Assembly (NCBI RefSeq): GCF_008369935.1
Contig: NZ_VTUZ01000052.1
Coordinates: 1 to 62,832, forward strand
Direction of reading: 5' to 3'
Length of the DNA: 62,832 nucleotides
Source: Paraburkholderia panacisoli
GTDB lineage: Bacteria; Pseudomonadota; Gammaproteobacteria; Burkholderiales; Burkholderiaceae
In this document: piece after piece, positions 62,207 to 62,832 of the stretch
Layout: every line of letters begins with the position of its first letter
Numbering within the stretch: the stretch's first letter is position 1
The notes under the pieces: generated by a model
Told to the model about the DNA's origin: nothing
Seen by the model: only the letters and a program-made list of their open reading frames with translations
Databases searched by the model: none
Program-made: the position numbers and the translations under genes

Positions 62207-62832
62207 TCAGTCCGGGTTGCTAGCGGTAAAGCTCGTAAATGCGCTATATGACGGATTGATTGGCGTGCCGTTCACCATAATGCCGAACGTATCGTTTCCG
62301 CTATCGAGCACGTAGTACATCACCGACTGGATGTTGTGAGTTTTTCTCGCCTGATAGTACTGACCCAGTTTTGTAGTGATGTAGTTCGCCCGGTACGTCT
62401 CGGTTTGTTCCGGGCCCGTGTTCCACTCGGTGATGATGAAAGGCACACCATATCTGGCCTTGCAGTATATCGGCAGATCGAAGCCAGGACCAGCACCGTC
62501 GGTACCGAGATTGAAGATATCGCCGTAGGCTTCGTAGTTGTGCCAGGTCGTGATGTCCCAGCGCACCTTGGAATAGCCGCTGCTGCCGTCGGGTTGAGTA
62601 CCCTCCCACAACGCATCGGACGCGCCAACATCGTTTGCGCAGAAGTTGATTCCGCACTTCGCGGCAGGCTGAACCGATTTCACCCCGTCGATCATGCCAC
62701 GCATCACGGCTCGCAAGACCGGCCAGTTCGTGTTGTTGAAGTCGAGTGCCTTCGTTCCCGCGTTGGTGGAATCCAGAATAATGGCGCCGTCGCGTGTCAG
62801 TTCATTGCCACATTCATAGATGGTGACGCCAT
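62207..62832 (-). CDS. Clan-A (TIM-barrel) glycoside hydrolase, C-terminal part (partial)
   Basis: The reading frame is open from the stop at 62207 through the right edge of the window, so the N-terminus is missing. About 208 residues are visible. The general acid/base is in ECGNE (coded near 62805-62815) and the nucleophile Glu in FIITEWNTG, the usual clan-A (GH5/GH39-like) arrangement of Asn-Glu then a later Glu. TWHNYEAYGD also fits a barrel hydrolase. Probably a glycan-trimming enzyme of an exopolysaccharide locus; exact GH family not determined. Confidence 0.75.
   Translation of the reverse strand, partial: GVTIYECGNELTRDGAIILDSTNAGTKALDFNNTNWPVLRAVMRGMIDGVKSVQPAAKCGINFCANDVGASDALWEGTQPDGSSGYSKVRWDITTWHNYEAYGDIFNLGTDGAGPGFDLPIYCKARYGVPFIITEWNTGPEQTETYRANYITTKLGQYYQARKTHNIQSVMYYVLDSGNDTFGIMVNGTPINPSYSAFTSFTASNPD

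Overview
The window reads as chromosomal DNA of a Burkholderiaceae bacterium, most likely Paraburkholderia. The support is the high GC content, the third-position-GC codon use, a Burkholderia-type 5S rRNA 3' end at the left edge, a complete proteobacterial type VI secretion system (T6SS), and many plant-sugar and plant-acid catabolic operons. The genus is inference. It was not checked by database search.

Left part (1-14.9 kb). After the end of an rRNA operon and its terminator come four transport/catabolism modules. (a) A minus-strand operon of an FCD/GntR regulator, a polar amino-acid ABC transporter and a leaderless gamma-glutamyltransferase (256-5164). (b) A divergent D-amino-acid locus: periplasmic binding protein plus FAD-dependent D-amino-acid dehydrogenase on minus, and an ornithine-cyclodeaminase/DauB-like reductase plus a DauR/YheO-like regulator on plus (5403-9436). 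(c) An RbsA/RbsC/RbsB-type sugar importer followed by an enolase-superfamily enzyme with every L-fuconate dehydratase active-site residue (9758-14827). (d) On the opposite strand, a two-domain alpha/beta-hydrolase without serine nucleophiles.

Middle (16.9-43.9 kb). An AT-rich, apparently gene-poor stretch carries eroded methyl-accepting chemotaxis protein (MCP) coding sequence and eight 8-bp tandem repeats. It precedes the T6SS cluster: tssB, tssC, hcp, tssE, tssF, tssG, tssH(clpV), vgrG, a MORN/YwqK-like protein, a DUF4280 PAAR-like protein, then a five-gene insert, then tssJ, tssK, tssL, tssM, tssA and an unknown last gene. The insert holds a small membrane protein, an orphan amino-acid-binding protein, two divergent DAACS-type carriers and an Asp/Glu racemase. 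It is the strongest candidate for an undescribed system. It is translationally coupled to the T6SS genes, and by eye both carriers lack the NMDGT motif that defines the DAACS family.

Right part (44-62.8 kb). A flavin monooxygenase with an NTF2-like N-terminus and its GAF-Fis regulator are followed by a D-apionate-type operon: MFS carrier, ApnO-like oxidoisomerase, RuBisCO-like protein, OiaK-like kinase, and a GntR regulator whose promoter shares a near-identical 20-bp site with the operon promoter. A BamE-like lipoprotein and a tartrate-utilisation cluster follow (LysR, ttuC, ttuD, ttuE, ttuB). The window ends with a TupA-like ATP-grasp protein and a partial clan-A glycoside hydrolase, which suggests an exopolysaccharide locus continuing to the right.

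All calls are from reading the sequence and translations by eye. Motif positions were counted by hand.
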